Positions 1 through 9,262 of a stretch of DNA of 64,000 nt are shown here, one piece after another. The position numbers and the translations under genes were made by a program. This stretch comes from CAZTDD01 sp964612675. GTDB lineage: Bacteria > Hinthialibacterota > Hinthialibacteria > Hinthialibacterales > JAKPRU01. The stretch is taken from NCBI GenBank assembly GCA_964612675.1, contig CAZTDD010000010.1:35448-99447 (forward strand), read 5' to 3'. The notes under the pieces are model-generated. The model was not told the origin of the DNA. It worked only from the letters and a program-made list of their open reading frames with translations, and made no database searches. Position 1 is the stretch's first letter, and every line of letters starts with the position of its first letter.

Positions 1-3000
1 CCGCCGCGTGATCGCAGTCGATAATCAGCAAAGTCAGCCCGGTTCGTTTCTCTGCGGCCAGCGCCGCTCCTAACATGTTCGCGCCGAGGATCTCCCCCTC
101 CGAAAGACGGAACAGACCGGGTTCCTCGACAGAGCCGACCATGTAGATCGTCAGCGGGTCGCCCGCGGGGATTGATGTCACTCGATTGATGATGGCCTGT
201 GTGGTCACGGGACTGGTTACCGGTACGTCGCCTTCGTCGCCGATCTCCTGTTCGCTATAGACGGTTAAACGGTCTCCGCTGAACCGTCGTTCCGTTGTCA
301 TCTCTGTGTATCGATCGCTGACAAGGCGGTCGAGCGTCTCCTCCGTCAACCGGCTGTCGGGAGTCCCCGCCACCATGATGATATTTCCGAACAAAGAACT
401 CAGGATATCTTCCTGAGCGAGAACCTTTTTGGGCTGTGCCCATTTCGCTGTGTTCCGAAGAGCGCCGACCGGGATGGTGAGGATTCCGCTGCGCCCGATG
501 ACCGGTGCGCCAGGCTCATTGCTGTACAGCTGTGCCCCGACTCTCCATACTCCCATCAGTGTGAGAGGCGAACCCCCCGGAAGGTTGATGCGATCTCCAA
601 CGTCGATGACATCGGATGGCGACACAGGTACTTCGACGAGGAATCGATCGTCGCCCTCCGGAAGCGGCACCCGAGCGTAGAACGGTAATCCCAGGCCGCG
701 TTTGACAAAAATCTCGACACCCGTGACTCCTGGGTTCACTCCCAGCCGTCCGCCGATTCGGACGACGTCTCCAGGCTCTTCCATCAGGTCTGCGTCCGTC
801 GTCAGATAGATCGGAATCTTTCTGTTCAGAATCGTGCGTCGTTTCGGATCCGGTTGGCTTCCGGGTGTGAAGACCACGCTCACTTCACGGGTTGCCGAAA
901 GGACCGGTCCCTCCGGGGTATCGAGGGGTATCGCATCGGCTCTGATAACGATGTCGCGCTTAATGGGACCTTTCGCTCCCGGGGCCCACGCAACAGTCAA
1001 AACCGAAACACCCGGCAAGGTAAATGTAGGAGGTTTGAACCGAGCAATCATCTGGGGACCAAGGTTGGAAACACTCATACGGACTCGCGCCCGGACTCGG
1101 TGTTTCGGAATGATCTCGCAGGTGAATCGAACGGGTTCCCCCGCACTCTGCTGCAGACGCTCCAAAACGTGAAGTTTGAACTCGGGCAGATTCGGCGCGA
1201 CAGGCTGCGGTGTCGGTGTCGGAGTAAATGTCGAGATCACCACGACCGGCGTGATCGGAATCGGCGTCTGACGTCGAATCGGTGTATGAGTCGGCCGAGG
1301 CAATATCGGGCGCCGGGTCGGTGTGGCGGTCGGTGTCGGCAATTGCGGTCTTCGAGTCGGAGTCGAGGTCCATGTCGAGGTCGGACTCGGAGTGACGGTA
1401 AGAGTCGACGTTGGTGTCGGCGACTCCGTGAGAGTTGGTGTTGGCGTCGGTGTCTCTGCGGATGTCGGTGTTAGCGTTGGAGTCGCGGTCGGGGTCTCAG
1501 GAACAGCGGTTGGAGTCTCCGGTGTGGCGGTCGGAGTTTCCGGCACGGCTGTGGGAGTTTCCGGCGTGGCAGTCGGGCTCTCAGTCGGCGTCGACATCGG
1601 TGTCGCTGTCGGTGTATCCGTCGGCCGTGGAGTCTCGCCGGACGGTGTCGGGGTTTCTGTCGGTGTCGCCGTCGGTGTTGTGCGAGGGCTTGCCGTTGGT
1701 GTCTCGGGCGTCGCGGTTGGAGTTTCCGGAATCGCGGTTGGTGTCTCGCCCGGAGTAGCTGTTGGCGTCTCCGGAATTGCAGTTGGGCTTTCAGGCGGTA
1801 TCGGCCACAAAGTTGCCAGATCGATAGGCGTCGGTGTATCGGTCGGCGTATGAGTCGCTGTATTCGTCGGTGTCGGAGTCTCCGTATAGGTTGGCGTGGC
1901 GGTTGGCGTTTCAGTCGGTGTGAACGTAAATGTCGGTGTAAGGGTGTGAGTCGGCGTTAACGTGGATGTCGCTGTATTCGTTGGAGTCAACGTGACGGTT
2001 GGCGTGGGGCTCTGAGTCGGTGTTGGAGTATGCGTAGATGTGGCGGTCGGCGTAAACGTCATCGTCGGCGTTGGCGTCGGTGGCAATTGGCTCAGATCCC
2101 ATACTCGTATCGTGCCGTCGGCGCTGCCGGTTGCGGCGAATTTGCCGTTTGGCGAGAAGGTCACTGCGTCCACATCCGCGACATGCCCCTGAAACGTGCG
2201 GATCTCCTGACCTTTTTCTGTGTTCCACAATTTGGCCGTGTTATCGGAGCCGCCTGTGAGTACCGTTGTTCCGTCGGGTGAATAGTCCACTGAGTTGATG
2301 GCGGCCGAGTGGCCGAATAGAGTCGCAAATTGTTTCGCTGTATCGGCGTACCAGAGTTTGGCGGTTCCATCGGCACTTCCCGTCAATACAAACAGTCGGT
2401 CGGGTGAGAATGCAACGGAGCGGACCGAATTGCCGTGACCCGTATACGTCAGGACCTGCTCAGCATTCTCGGTGCGCCACAGTTTTGCTGTCGCGTCCGA
2501 ACTCCCAGTCAGAACGAAGGCGCCGTCCGGCGAGAATACAGCCGAATTGACCGTGGAAGTATGTCCACGCAGGACGCGCACCTCCTCGCCGGTCGAGCTG
2601 TTGTGAATCCGCGCCGTCTTGTCCGCGCTTCCTGTGACCACAAGCCCGTCGTCTGGCGAGAAAGAAACGGATTGGAGCGGTGTGAGGTGCTGTCCGATTT
2701 TACGAATTCGTTTGCCCGCCCCTGTGTCCCAGAGTACCGCTTCGTTCGCGGGCCAATGACTCCCCGTCAGCGCCCAGGGCTGAGTGGATGCGAAATCGAC
2801 CGAGGTGATCAGACTCATCTCGCCGGAGAGTTCTGTACTCGTTGCGTAGGACTGGAGATCCCAGATCCTTGCATTTCCGTCTTCCCCGCCCGCCAGCAAT
2901 CGAGTTCCGTCGGCCGAGAACGCAAGTGAGGTAATTCCCGGTGTATGGCCTAAGAAGGTTTGTGATTCCTCCGCACTTGTCGTGTCTGTATTTGCCCACA

Positions 3001-4039
3001 GCTTCGCCAGCGCTGCGCTGCCTGTCGCCAGCCATTCTCCCGCGGGAGAAAACGCGACCGACGACACCGGGCCGCCGTGTCCGGCGAACGCCCCGATAAC
3101 CGCCCCACTCCGCACATCCCACAGCATCCCAACATCCAACGGCCAGGACGATCCCGTCAGAACCTGACTTCCGTCTGGGGAAAAGGCGACCGAATTCAGA
3201 CCGGAGGTTTCGATCTGGAACGAGCGGACCTCTTTGCCGTCCGAAAGGTTCCAAACCTTCACTTCTTTTGAACTCGCTGTCAGTACCAGTTTGCCGTCCG
3301 AAGAGAACCCCACAGCGAGGAGCGCGGATTCGTGACCGGAGAACGTCTGGACCATCCGGCCGGTTTCTCGTATCCAGAGCTTGGCTGTCGAATCGGAACT
3401 TCCCGTCAGTACATATGTGCCCTCCGGTGAAAAGGCGACAGAGGTAACATCGAATTTGTGCCCCTGATAGGAACGGATGCCTTTTCCTGTTGCGGCCTCC
3501 CACAGCCGCGCGGTTTTGTCCGAGCTGCCGGTCAGCAGGTACTTCTGATCGGCTGAAAAGGTTACCGCGTTTACACTCGTTTCATGCCCGGCCAGAACCT
3601 GCATCTCCTCCCCGGTTTCGACATTGTAGATCCTGGTCTCCCCTTTCACGTCCCCGGTTGCGAGAGCCGTCCCATCCGGTGTGAATGCCAGGGCGACTGC
3701 TCGACCGGTGTGCTTGCGGAATACCTTCAGGAGATCCCCCGCGAAACCGTCCCAGAGAAAAACTCCTGCGGCTCCGGACGTCGCGACGAAACGTGCCTGG
3801 TCCGAACATGCAATACCGTCCAGTTTTCCAAGCCCAAGGATTACCTCATTCCAGGTTCCTCGAAGCGGCAGCAGATCGCTTGTTTTATCGGTTTGTGCCA
3901 AGGCGGAGATGGAGAGGATGGGCTGGAAAGTGGGGGATGCAGCACACGGAAGGATCGCCCCGGTTCCGACGAGCACAATGCAGGTCAAGAATACGATTGT
4001 GTAAAGTCTAGTGCGTACACGCGGGGTATTTCTCTGCAT
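1..4039 (-). CDS. Exported WD40 double-propeller protein with Thr-Pro linker (3' end outside window)
   Basis: The reading frame is open from the ATG at 4039 to the left edge, about 1346 codons, with no stop seen. The start is supported by an AGGAAGG ribosome site just upstream. Residues 1-35 form a signal peptide (Arg-rich start, hydrophobic stretch LYTIVFLTCIVLVGTG). Residues about 75-650 hold 14 WD40-type blades, each ending in a motif such as TAKLW, TARLW or IRVWD, which fits two seven-bladed propellers. Residues about 650-945 are an almost pure Thr/Pro linker. The remainder up to the edge has mixed beta-like sequence with no family I recognise. It is probably secreted or surface-anchored and may bind proteins; no catalytic motif is seen. 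It is transcribed divergently from nusB. Confidence 0.85.
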   Translation of the reverse strand, partial: MQRNTPRVRTRLYTIVFLTCIVLVGTGAILPCAASPTFQPILSISALAQTDKTSDLLPLRGTWNEVILGLGKLDGIACSDQARFVATSGAAGVFLWDGFAGDLLKVFRKHTGRAVALAFTPDGTALATGDVKGETRIYNVETGEEMQVLAGHETSVNAVTFSADQKYLLTGSSDKTARLWEAATGKGIRSYQGHKFDVTSVAFSPEGTYVLTGSSDSTAKLWIRETGRMVQTFSGHESALLAVGFSSDGKLVLTASSKEVKVWNLSDGKEVRSFQIETSGLNSVAFSPDGSQVLTGSSWPLDVGMLWDVRSGAVIGAFAGHGGPVSSVAFSPAGEWLATGSAALAKLWANTDTTSAEESQTFLGHTPGITSLAFSADGTRLLAGGEDGNARIWDLQSYATSTELSGEMSLITSVDFASTQPWALTGSHWPANEAVLWDTGAGKRIRKIGQHLTPLQSVSFSPDDGLVVTGSADKTARIHNSSTGEEVRVLRGHTSTVNSAVFSPDGAFVLTGSSDATAKLWRTENAEQVLTYTGHGNSVRSVAFSPDRLFVLTGSADGTAKLWYADTAKQFATLFGHSAAINSVDYSPDGTTVLTGGSDNTAKLWNTEKGQEIRTFQGHVADVDAVTFSPNGKFAATGSADGTIRVWDLSQLPPTPTPTMTFTPTATSTHTPTPTQSPTPTVTLTPTNTATSTLTPTHTLTPTFTFTPTETPTATPTYTETPTPTNTATHTPTDTPTPIDLATLWPIPPESPTAIPETPTATPGETPTAIPETPTATPETPTASPRTTPTATPTETPTPSGETPRPTDTPTATPMSTPTESPTATPETPTAVPETPTATPETPTAVPETPTATPTLTPTSAETPTPTPTLTESPTPTSTLTVTPSPTSTWTSTPTRRPQLPTPTATPTRRPILPRPTHTPIRRQTPIPITPVVVISTFTPTPTPQPVAPNLPEFKLHVLERLQQSAGEPVRFTCEIIPKHRVRARVRMSVSNLGPQMIARFKPPTFTLPGVSVLTVAWAPGAKGPIKRDIVIRADAIPLDTPEGPVLSATREVSVVFTPGSQPDPKRRTILNRKIPIYLTTDADLMEEPGDVVRIGGRLGVNPGVTGVEIFVKRGLGLPFYARVPLPEGDDRFLVEVPVSPSDVIDVGDRINLPGGSPLTLMGVWRVGAQLYSNEPGAPVIGRSGILTIPVGALRNTAKWAQPKKVLAQEDILSSLFGNIIMVAGTPDSRLTEETLDRLVSDRYTEMTTERRFSGDRLTVYSEQEIGDEGDVPVTSPVTTQAIINRVTSIPAGDPLTIYMVGSVEEPGLFRLSEGEILGANMLGAALAAEKRTGLTLLIIDCDHAA
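1205..2090 (-). repeat. Low-complexity Thr-Pro coding repeat
   Basis: On the minus strand this stretch encodes a long run of TPT, ETPTATP and ETPTAVP units. At the DNA level the plus strand reads as degenerate GTCGGTGTCGG/GTTGGAGTC tandem units. Units in the middle (about 1490-1800) are the most regular, with an 11-13 residue period. This is typical of extended linkers in exported proteins and is prone to length variation. Confidence 0.85.
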
Positions 4040-4382
4040 GATCCTTCCTTTCAGGTATCAATAGTCACCCTACCAGTGCCGAGTCATGTTTTTGATAGGG
4101 GGCGGCACGAAACATTACACAGAGCATGTACAGTCAATCAGAAACCTCATCGGGGAGCCTGTCCCATGCCACTCTTTCCATAGGAGCCGCGTCAGGGTGG
4201 CAGACTTTCCCTTCTTTAGTATATCGTCAAAAGTGCGTATCATCTTGCGTCTTTTTGAGAAAGTGAGGACCGGGGTCTCGATAAGAGTGTATCCAGAAGG
4301 ATACCGTGTGTAGACTGTCTGAATCACAAGGACACGAAGAAGGACGGAAGCACAGGAAAGAGACGAAAACAGAGAGAAAAGC
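4040..4382. other. Divergent intergenic region, no gene seen
   Basis: This stretch lies between the divergent WD40 gene and nusB. No open frame with a ribosome site was found on either strand. Promoters for both flanking genes must lie here, but I could not identify convincing -35/-10 pairs. Confidence 0.5.
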
Positions 4383-4844
4383 ATGGGCCGGAGAACAAAA
4401 GGACGTGAATTGGCTTTGCGGATGCTGTATGGGCACGATCTTTCCGGTTGGAGTCCACATCCGATGGATGTCAACCGCTGGAAGCCGGAAGATCGCTTTC
4501 AGGCGGGGCAGGATCCTCAGCGATTTGGCTCGCGGCTCTATCGGGAAGTTGTCGATCGCCTTGCCGAAATTGATGTAAAAATCACTGAAATCACTGAACA
4601 TTGGTCTCTGGAACGTGTTACACCGGTGGACCGAAATCTTCTGCGAATCGGTGTTTACGAGATACTTCACAGGGACGATATTCCCGATCGTGCCACCATT
4701 AACGATCTGATCGAACTCGCCAAAGTGTATGGGGATGAAGACTCCAGCAAATTCATCAACGGGGTGCTGGATGCCGTGCTGCGGGAAAAAGAGTCGACCC
4801 CAGGTGGAGGTGATGCACTAGAAGAGCCGACCGTATCCTCTTAA
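4383..4844 (+). CDS. nusB: Transcription antitermination factor NusB
   Basis: The 153-residue product matches NusB throughout: an N-terminal RRTKGRELALRMLY helix, the central PVDRNLLRIGVYEIL motif, and the C-terminal AKVYGDEDSSKFINGVLDAVL signature. NusB binds boxA RNA with NusE/S10 and supports processive transcription of rRNA operons. The C-terminal 15 residues (PGGGDALEEPTVSS) are an unconserved tail. Its TAA stop overlaps the stop of the convergent propeller gene, so the two genes end back to back. The gene stands alone, not with ribH as in many genomes. Confidence 0.95.
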   Translation: MGRRTKGRELALRMLYGHDLSGWSPHPMDVNRWKPEDRFQAGQDPQRFGSRLYREVVDRLAEIDVKITEITEHWSLERVTPVDRNLLRIGVYEILHRDDIPDRATINDLIELAKVYGDEDSSKFINGVLDAVLREKESTPGGGDALEEPTVSS

Positions 4845-6280
4845 TTGCGGCGATTGGTGCCGCGATCCTCCGTTTCAGATGCAGCAGTTCCCTTGCCTTC
4901 TTTTTGACCTCGGATGCGAGTGCCGCTGAAACCCTTGAAAGGTAGATCGGTAACTGTTTTCAAAGGAGATTGAGCCTGTTTTTTGCGGGATTCACCGGAA
5001 TAATCCACAAAAACCCTTCCCTGAGGATCCATGATAATCCGTTTCGGCATCGGATACAGACCGGGATCGTCGCCGTGCCTGCTGGATAGCGTTCGATGGC
5101 CCTCGCTGCTCCGCGCCTGGACACCGGCACCCACCCCAGCAGGTTTGCCCGGTGGCCGTCCAGCTGTTGTTGTTCCACCGCTCTCCGCTACCGGCCCCTC
5201 GGGCACGTTGGGTGGTGCGATGGACGGGATTTGGACCGGCAGAATGCCGCGACCATCAATCGGAGGAAAGACCCCGCCTGTAGGACGTCGAGCCAATGGA
5301 AGCGGCGGTCGTTCCGGTTCGTCGATTTCCGGACACGGTTCCAGGTCTCGCGTATCCAATACAACAAGGTCTCCTTCTCCTCGATCCACCGCAAAGAGGA
5401 ATCCTTCACAGAAGGCTATGGATCGTGTCGGGGTGTTTGCATACAAACACCCTGATAATGTTGGAGTTCCGGAGGTATCCAGCACGAAGATCCTTCCGTT
5501 TTGATCGGAGATATAGACGGTGGTGTCGGCGACACAGCCGGTCACGGGTACGTTCTCATCCGGGAGAGGAAGTTCTGAGGACCGGTTCACATTATCTACC
5601 GCAAAAGAAACAACTCTTCCGGGTATTGTCTGTCGCGACCAAGCGTATGCCAGGCCGGGAGACGGTGAAATGAAAGGATCGAGACTCTCGATTGTCGCGA
5701 CAGGCTTGGGCAGTTGAGGATTCGACACATCGAAGAATTCGGTCGATTGTCTTGCTGAGCGGATTAAGACTCTATTTTCTGTCGCAATGAGGCCGGTCGG
5801 GCGGTTCCTGGTGGGCACGCGGATCATGGTTTTCGGGGTAGAAGGATCGGCGATATCAATAACGACCAGCTCGCTTGGCAGACAAGCCGCATAGAGGTGA
5901 GAGTCAATTCGGCCGAGCCCCTTGACCGGACCTCGAAGTGTTACTGTTCCGATAACACGAGGCGGGCTTTTTTCGCCGATTTCGACTACCGCGATGTTGG
6001 TGGAGTGAATCACATATAAGGTATCTTCTTCAGAAACCACAAGTTGGATCGAACCGAAGGTCTCGTCAAACGGCAGTTGGTGCACGGGTGCAACAGGATT
6101 TTCTGCTTCCCGGTCCACCTGAAAAAACGTGAGCCGGTCTCTCGATGCGGCTGCCAGAAGCGAATCCACGGCGGCCACGGATACATAATCGCCGGGGGCC
6201 GGCAGGTTGTCTTGGTCCTGACTGATGGCGGAGACAACCGGGAGAAAAACAACGAAAGACAACGCGAGAAACCGTTTCAT
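4841..6280 (-). CDS. Exported LVIVD-type beta-propeller protein
   Basis: I start the gene at the ATG at 6280 rather than the more upstream one, because it opens a clear signal peptide (MKRFLALSFVVFLPVVSA) with a GGGAAGAG ribosome site. The 479-residue product contains blades with the LVIVD-family pattern (for example ELVVIDIADPSTP and TEFFDVSNPQLP), where each blade tracks a named quantity. Residues from about 320 on are Pro/Gly-rich and disordered. There are no catalytic motifs. It is likely a periplasmic or surface propeller used for binding. The 3' end meets nusB tail to tail. Confidence 0.75.
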   Translation of the reverse strand: MKRFLALSFVVFLPVVSAISQDQDNLPAPGDYVSVAAVDSLLAAASRDRLTFFQVDREAENPVAPVHQLPFDETFGSIQLVVSEEDTLYVIHSTNIAVVEIGEKSPPRVIGTVTLRGPVKGLGRIDSHLYAACLPSELVVIDIADPSTPKTMIRVPTRNRPTGLIATENRVLIRSARQSTEFFDVSNPQLPKPVATIESLDPFISPSPGLAYAWSRQTIPGRVVSFAVDNVNRSSELPLPDENVPVTGCVADTTVYISDQNGRIFVLDTSGTPTLSGCLYANTPTRSIAFCEGFLFAVDRGEGDLVVLDTRDLEPCPEIDEPERPPLPLARRPTGGVFPPIDGRGILPVQIPSIAPPNVPEGPVAESGGTTTAGRPPGKPAGVGAGVQARSSEGHRTLSSRHGDDPGLYPMPKRIIMDPQGRVFVDYSGESRKKQAQSPLKTVTDLPFKGFSGTRIRGQKEGKGTAASETEDRGTNRRN

Positions 6281-6512
6281 TCTCTTCCCGTCTCGACAAA
6301 CAGTCGATGGAGTGAATTCGTGGACATCTTCCTTACAGTATATCAATTTCTAAGGCGTGTCGGTCGATGGAACCCGGAATTGCCGCCTGTTGCGTCGGGA
6401 GGACAGTCCGGAATAATGATGCCTTTTATCTTTGCCCACAACCGACCGGATTTCTGATAAGATGGAGAAAGTTGTAGTCGGGATTTTCATCTCCAGGAAG
6501 GAGTCCGAAACG

Positions 6513-7127
6513 ATGACTCAGCGACAGACACGCTCGGCTTTCACACTTATCGAACTGCTTATCGTTGTAGCAATCATCGGTATCCTGGCGGCGATTGCGG
6601 TTCCCAACTTTCTTAACGCACAGGCAAAAGCAAAGATTTCCAGGGTCAGCGCCGATCAAAATGCGTATGCGACGGCGATGGAATCGTACGGCATCGAACA
6701 CAACAATAAATATCCCCCCGGCGATTTCATCTACTTTCTGACAACACCGGTTAGCTACATTGCGGGACTTTTCCCGGATCCTTTCGCCCCGGCAAAGCCC
6801 GATCGAGGGGACGGGAAATTTGGTTTCATCCACATTTACGATCCGTTCTATTTCATCACGACTCATGAATACGGCACGGACGCTTACGAAAGCCTATTAG
6901 GGGATTTTAATGCTTGGACCGGGTATCCGAATCGATGGTATGCGCCGCCGAACGATCGGTCATACGCCGGCATTGTGCGCTACCAGATCCGCAGCATCGG
7001 TCCGAATCGTGTGAACGAGTACGGCTCGCGCTATGACATTACGAACGGACTTGTGAGCAACGGCGATCTGAATCGTTTCGGTCCCGGTAATATCACGCGA
7101 CCATGGGGAGGCGTGCCGACACCTTAG
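6513..7127 (+). CDS. Type II secretion/type IV pilin-like pseudopilin (GspG type)
   Basis: The start at 6513 follows an AGGAAGGAG ribosome site and gives a short leader followed by SAFTLIELLIVVAIIGILAA, the class III prepilin signal. The residue before the cleavage point is Ala instead of the usual Gly; Phe and the +5 Glu are kept. After the hydrophobic helix comes the PNFLNAQAKAKISR segment typical of GspG-like pseudopilins. The C-terminal domain (about 150 residues) is rich in Tyr, Pro and Asp. It should be processed by a prepilin peptidase and assemble in the periplasm. No secretion machinery genes are adjacent, so it is an orphan pilin-like protein. A relic of the same family lies at 59372. 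Confidence 0.85.
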   Translation: MTQRQTRSAFTLIELLIVVAIIGILAAIAVPNFLNAQAKAKISRVSADQNAYATAMESYGIEHNNKYPPGDFIYFLTTPVSYIAGLFPDPFAPAKPDRGDGKFGFIHIYDPFYFITTHEYGTDAYESLLGDFNAWTGYPNRWYAPPNDRSYAGIVRYQIRSIGPNRVNEYGSRYDITNGLVSNGDLNRFGPGNITRPWGGVPTP

Positions 7128-7176
7128 TCTACAGTCCGGCTGGATGAAGGCGTTGTGCGAAAGGCAGGGTGGTCTG

Positions 7177-7635
7177 TTACTCGGGTTTTTCCTCGGTCTG
7201 TTGTTGTTCTTCTTCCGTTTCGGTTTCCGGCTCAGCCTCGACAGGAAGGATGGGCTCTTTCTTGGGAGGGATATGAAGGCTTACGAGATTGATATTGACC
7301 GATTTAGGCCGCGTACCGGTCATTTTCTCGATTTCGTCCATTACTTTGACTTGTAGGTTAGCGGCCAGCTGGCGCACGTCTCGTCCGTATTCGACAATCA
7401 CCGAGACATCGATTTCCAGCACGCCTTCCGGGCTTCGCGTGACACGAACCCCCTTGGGTGCGTCGCCCTTCCGAATGAACGAGGTAATATCGTCGACAAG
7501 GCCTCCTACAGTACCGACCACGCCATCGACTTCCATGGCTTCTTTGAATGCGATCACCGCGACGACACTCTCAGCGACGTCGATCGATCCCAGATTCCCT
7601 TCGCTTGGAATACTCATCTTTTTTTCTGCACACAT
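7177..7635 (-). CDS. Asp23/Gls24 family envelope-stress-like protein
   Basis: The start at 7635 has an AGGAGG ribosome site at good spacing; longer frames upstream lack one. The 152-residue product matches Asp23/Gls24: GSIDVAESVVAVIAFKEAMEVDGV near residue 15, LEIDVSVIVEYGRDVRQLAANLQ in the middle, and a VNINLVSLHI strand. The last 25 residues are almost all Glu/Gln/Thr. The family is linked to alkaline shock and envelope homeostasis in Gram-positives; its role elsewhere is poorly defined. It is transcribed away from folC. Confidence 0.85.
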   Translation of the reverse strand: MCAEKKMSIPSEGNLGSIDVAESVVAVIAFKEAMEVDGVVGTVGGLVDDITSFIRKGDAPKGVRVTRSPEGVLEIDVSVIVEYGRDVRQLAANLQVKVMDEIEKMTGTRPKSVNINLVSLHIPPKKEPILPVEAEPETETEEEQQQTEEKPE

Positions 7636-7889
7636 GGTCAGGGCCTCCTGTATTCGGTCCCTTGTTGGGCTAGGATCTTGGTGTAGATTCCGCACGGACC
7701 TGGGTCCGGCGGATTGCGTCCCCTGTGGCACTATAGCACAAAGCGGCGGCCGAAGATCGGGGGTTGATTCCGAAAAAATGACTTGGGCTGCGGAGGTGAT
7801 TGGCCCGTGCCAAGTAGAATGCGAGGCGGTTCCGGAAGCCGCGTGGAAGAGTCGGGGGCAGCCCCCTGGATTGGGAATCTTTAGAATCC

Positions 7890-9242
7890 ATGAAGTATGA
7901 AGAAGCAGTTTCTTTTCTCTATTCGTTCGTCTCTTACGAGCGCACACACGGCTATAAGTATACCTCGACAAGCTTCGACCTAAGCGGGTTTCGTAATCTT
8001 CTTGTCGCACTCGGTAATCCTCAATGGTCGTACCGAACGATTCATATCGCGGGAAGCGACGGAAAGGGCTCCGTTGCTGCAATGCTTACGTCAGTCCTTC
8101 GGGAAGCCGGGTTCTCGGTAGGTCTGTATACTTCTCCGCATCTGGAGGACCTTCGCGAGCGAATCATGGTGGATGGAGAACCGATTCCAAAACGTTCGCT
8201 GTCTCATGGCGTGAGCGAGATCAAGAAGAGACTCGATGCCTACAACACCAGCCGGCGCGGCTACGCGACTTTCTTCGACCTACTGACCGCATTAGCGTTT
8301 TTGCACTTCCGCCGGAGTTCCATCGATGTGGCGGTGATCGAAACGGGGCTGGGCGGACGACTGGACGCGACCAATGTACTCCGTCCCGAAGCGACGATCA
8401 TCACTCATTTGTCGCTGGAACACACGGAACAGCTCGGCAATACACTTGAGGCAATCGCGAGTGAGAAACTAGCGATCTCTCATCCAGAGGTACCGTGTGT
8501 TGTCGGTCGGCAAACAGCGGAAATCCTGCCGTTTATCCGCAACTTATTGGAGAAGAAGCACGTCCCCACTGTTTTTGTACAGAAGATGTACCGTGTGCTT
8601 CGCGAAGTTCCGTCTGAGGGGCGACGTGCCGTACATATCGAGGGAGGCGGTCGGCGCAGACGGATTCATCTCAGGTTACTCGGGGCGCACCAACCCGATA
8701 ACGCGGCCACAGTGTGCGCTGCGGTCGATGTATTGAGCGAGCGCTGGACGAATTTCAAACCGATCCCCGAGCGGACGGTCGTGGAAGGGTTGAACGAAAC
8801 CATCTGGCCCGCTCGGTTCGAGATACTCGATTCCACACAGACCGGTTGGCCGACCACGATAGTGATCGATGTTGCCCATACCGAACGCGGAGCACAATCA
8901 TTGCGGAAGAGTCTGCTCGAGAACTTCGGCCAGACAAGCCGTGTGTTGCTGATGGGGTTTCTGCGGGGCAAGAATATCGACGGGATTCTTCATCAATTGG
9001 TTCGTAATTCCGATTCGTTGATTTGCACCACAGCCCCGACCCACCGTGGAGTTTCGGTCGCCGAACTGCACAAGACCTACGGCCCGCCTCTGTCGAGACT
9101 TGAGAATCCTGTAACCTGGTGTGCCACACCGGAAGAAGCCCTTGAGACCGCCCGATCTCTGGCGGGAACCGAAAAAGTCGTAATTATTGCGGGGTCGTTG
9201 TATCTGGCCGGATATTGCCGGAAGATTCTCCTCAAATCCTGA
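7890..9242 (+). CDS. folC: Folylpolyglutamate synthase / dihydrofolate synthase
   Basis: The 450-residue protein is a full-length Mur-ligase-family enzyme. It has the ATP-binding HIAGSDGKGSVAAML loop near residue 52, the YTSPHLEDLRERI motif that follows, ETGLGGRLDATN near residue 150, and HTEQLGNTLEAIASEK. It adds glutamate to dihydropteroate and folates in the cytoplasm. The canonical loop is GTNGKGS; here it is GSDGKGS, still consistent with nucleotide binding. The ribosome site is weak. The UroD-family gene starts 20 bases after its stop, so the two are probably co-transcribed. Confidence 0.93.
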   Translation: MKYEEAVSFLYSFVSYERTHGYKYTSTSFDLSGFRNLLVALGNPQWSYRTIHIAGSDGKGSVAAMLTSVLREAGFSVGLYTSPHLEDLRERIMVDGEPIPKRSLSHGVSEIKKRLDAYNTSRRGYATFFDLLTALAFLHFRRSSIDVAVIETGLGGRLDATNVLRPEATIITHLSLEHTEQLGNTLEAIASEKLAISHPEVPCVVGRQTAEILPFIRNLLEKKHVPTVFVQKMYRVLREVPSEGRRAVHIEGGGRRRRIHLRLLGAHQPDNAATVCAAVDVLSERWTNFKPIPERTVVEGLNETIWPARFEILDSTQTGWPTTIVIDVAHTERGAQSLRKSLLENFGQTSRVLLMGFLRGKNIDGILHQLVRNSDSLICTTAPTHRGVSVAELHKTYGPPLSRLENPVTWCATPEEALETARSLAGTEKVVIIAGSLYLAGYCRKILLKS

Positions 9243-9262
9243 CACAACTCTGGGGGTAGTCG

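Noticed and set aside
2700..3503. A 267-codon minus-strand frame within the WD40 gene
   Set aside because: It is out of frame with the propeller gene, which is open to the window edge and has clear repeat motifs.
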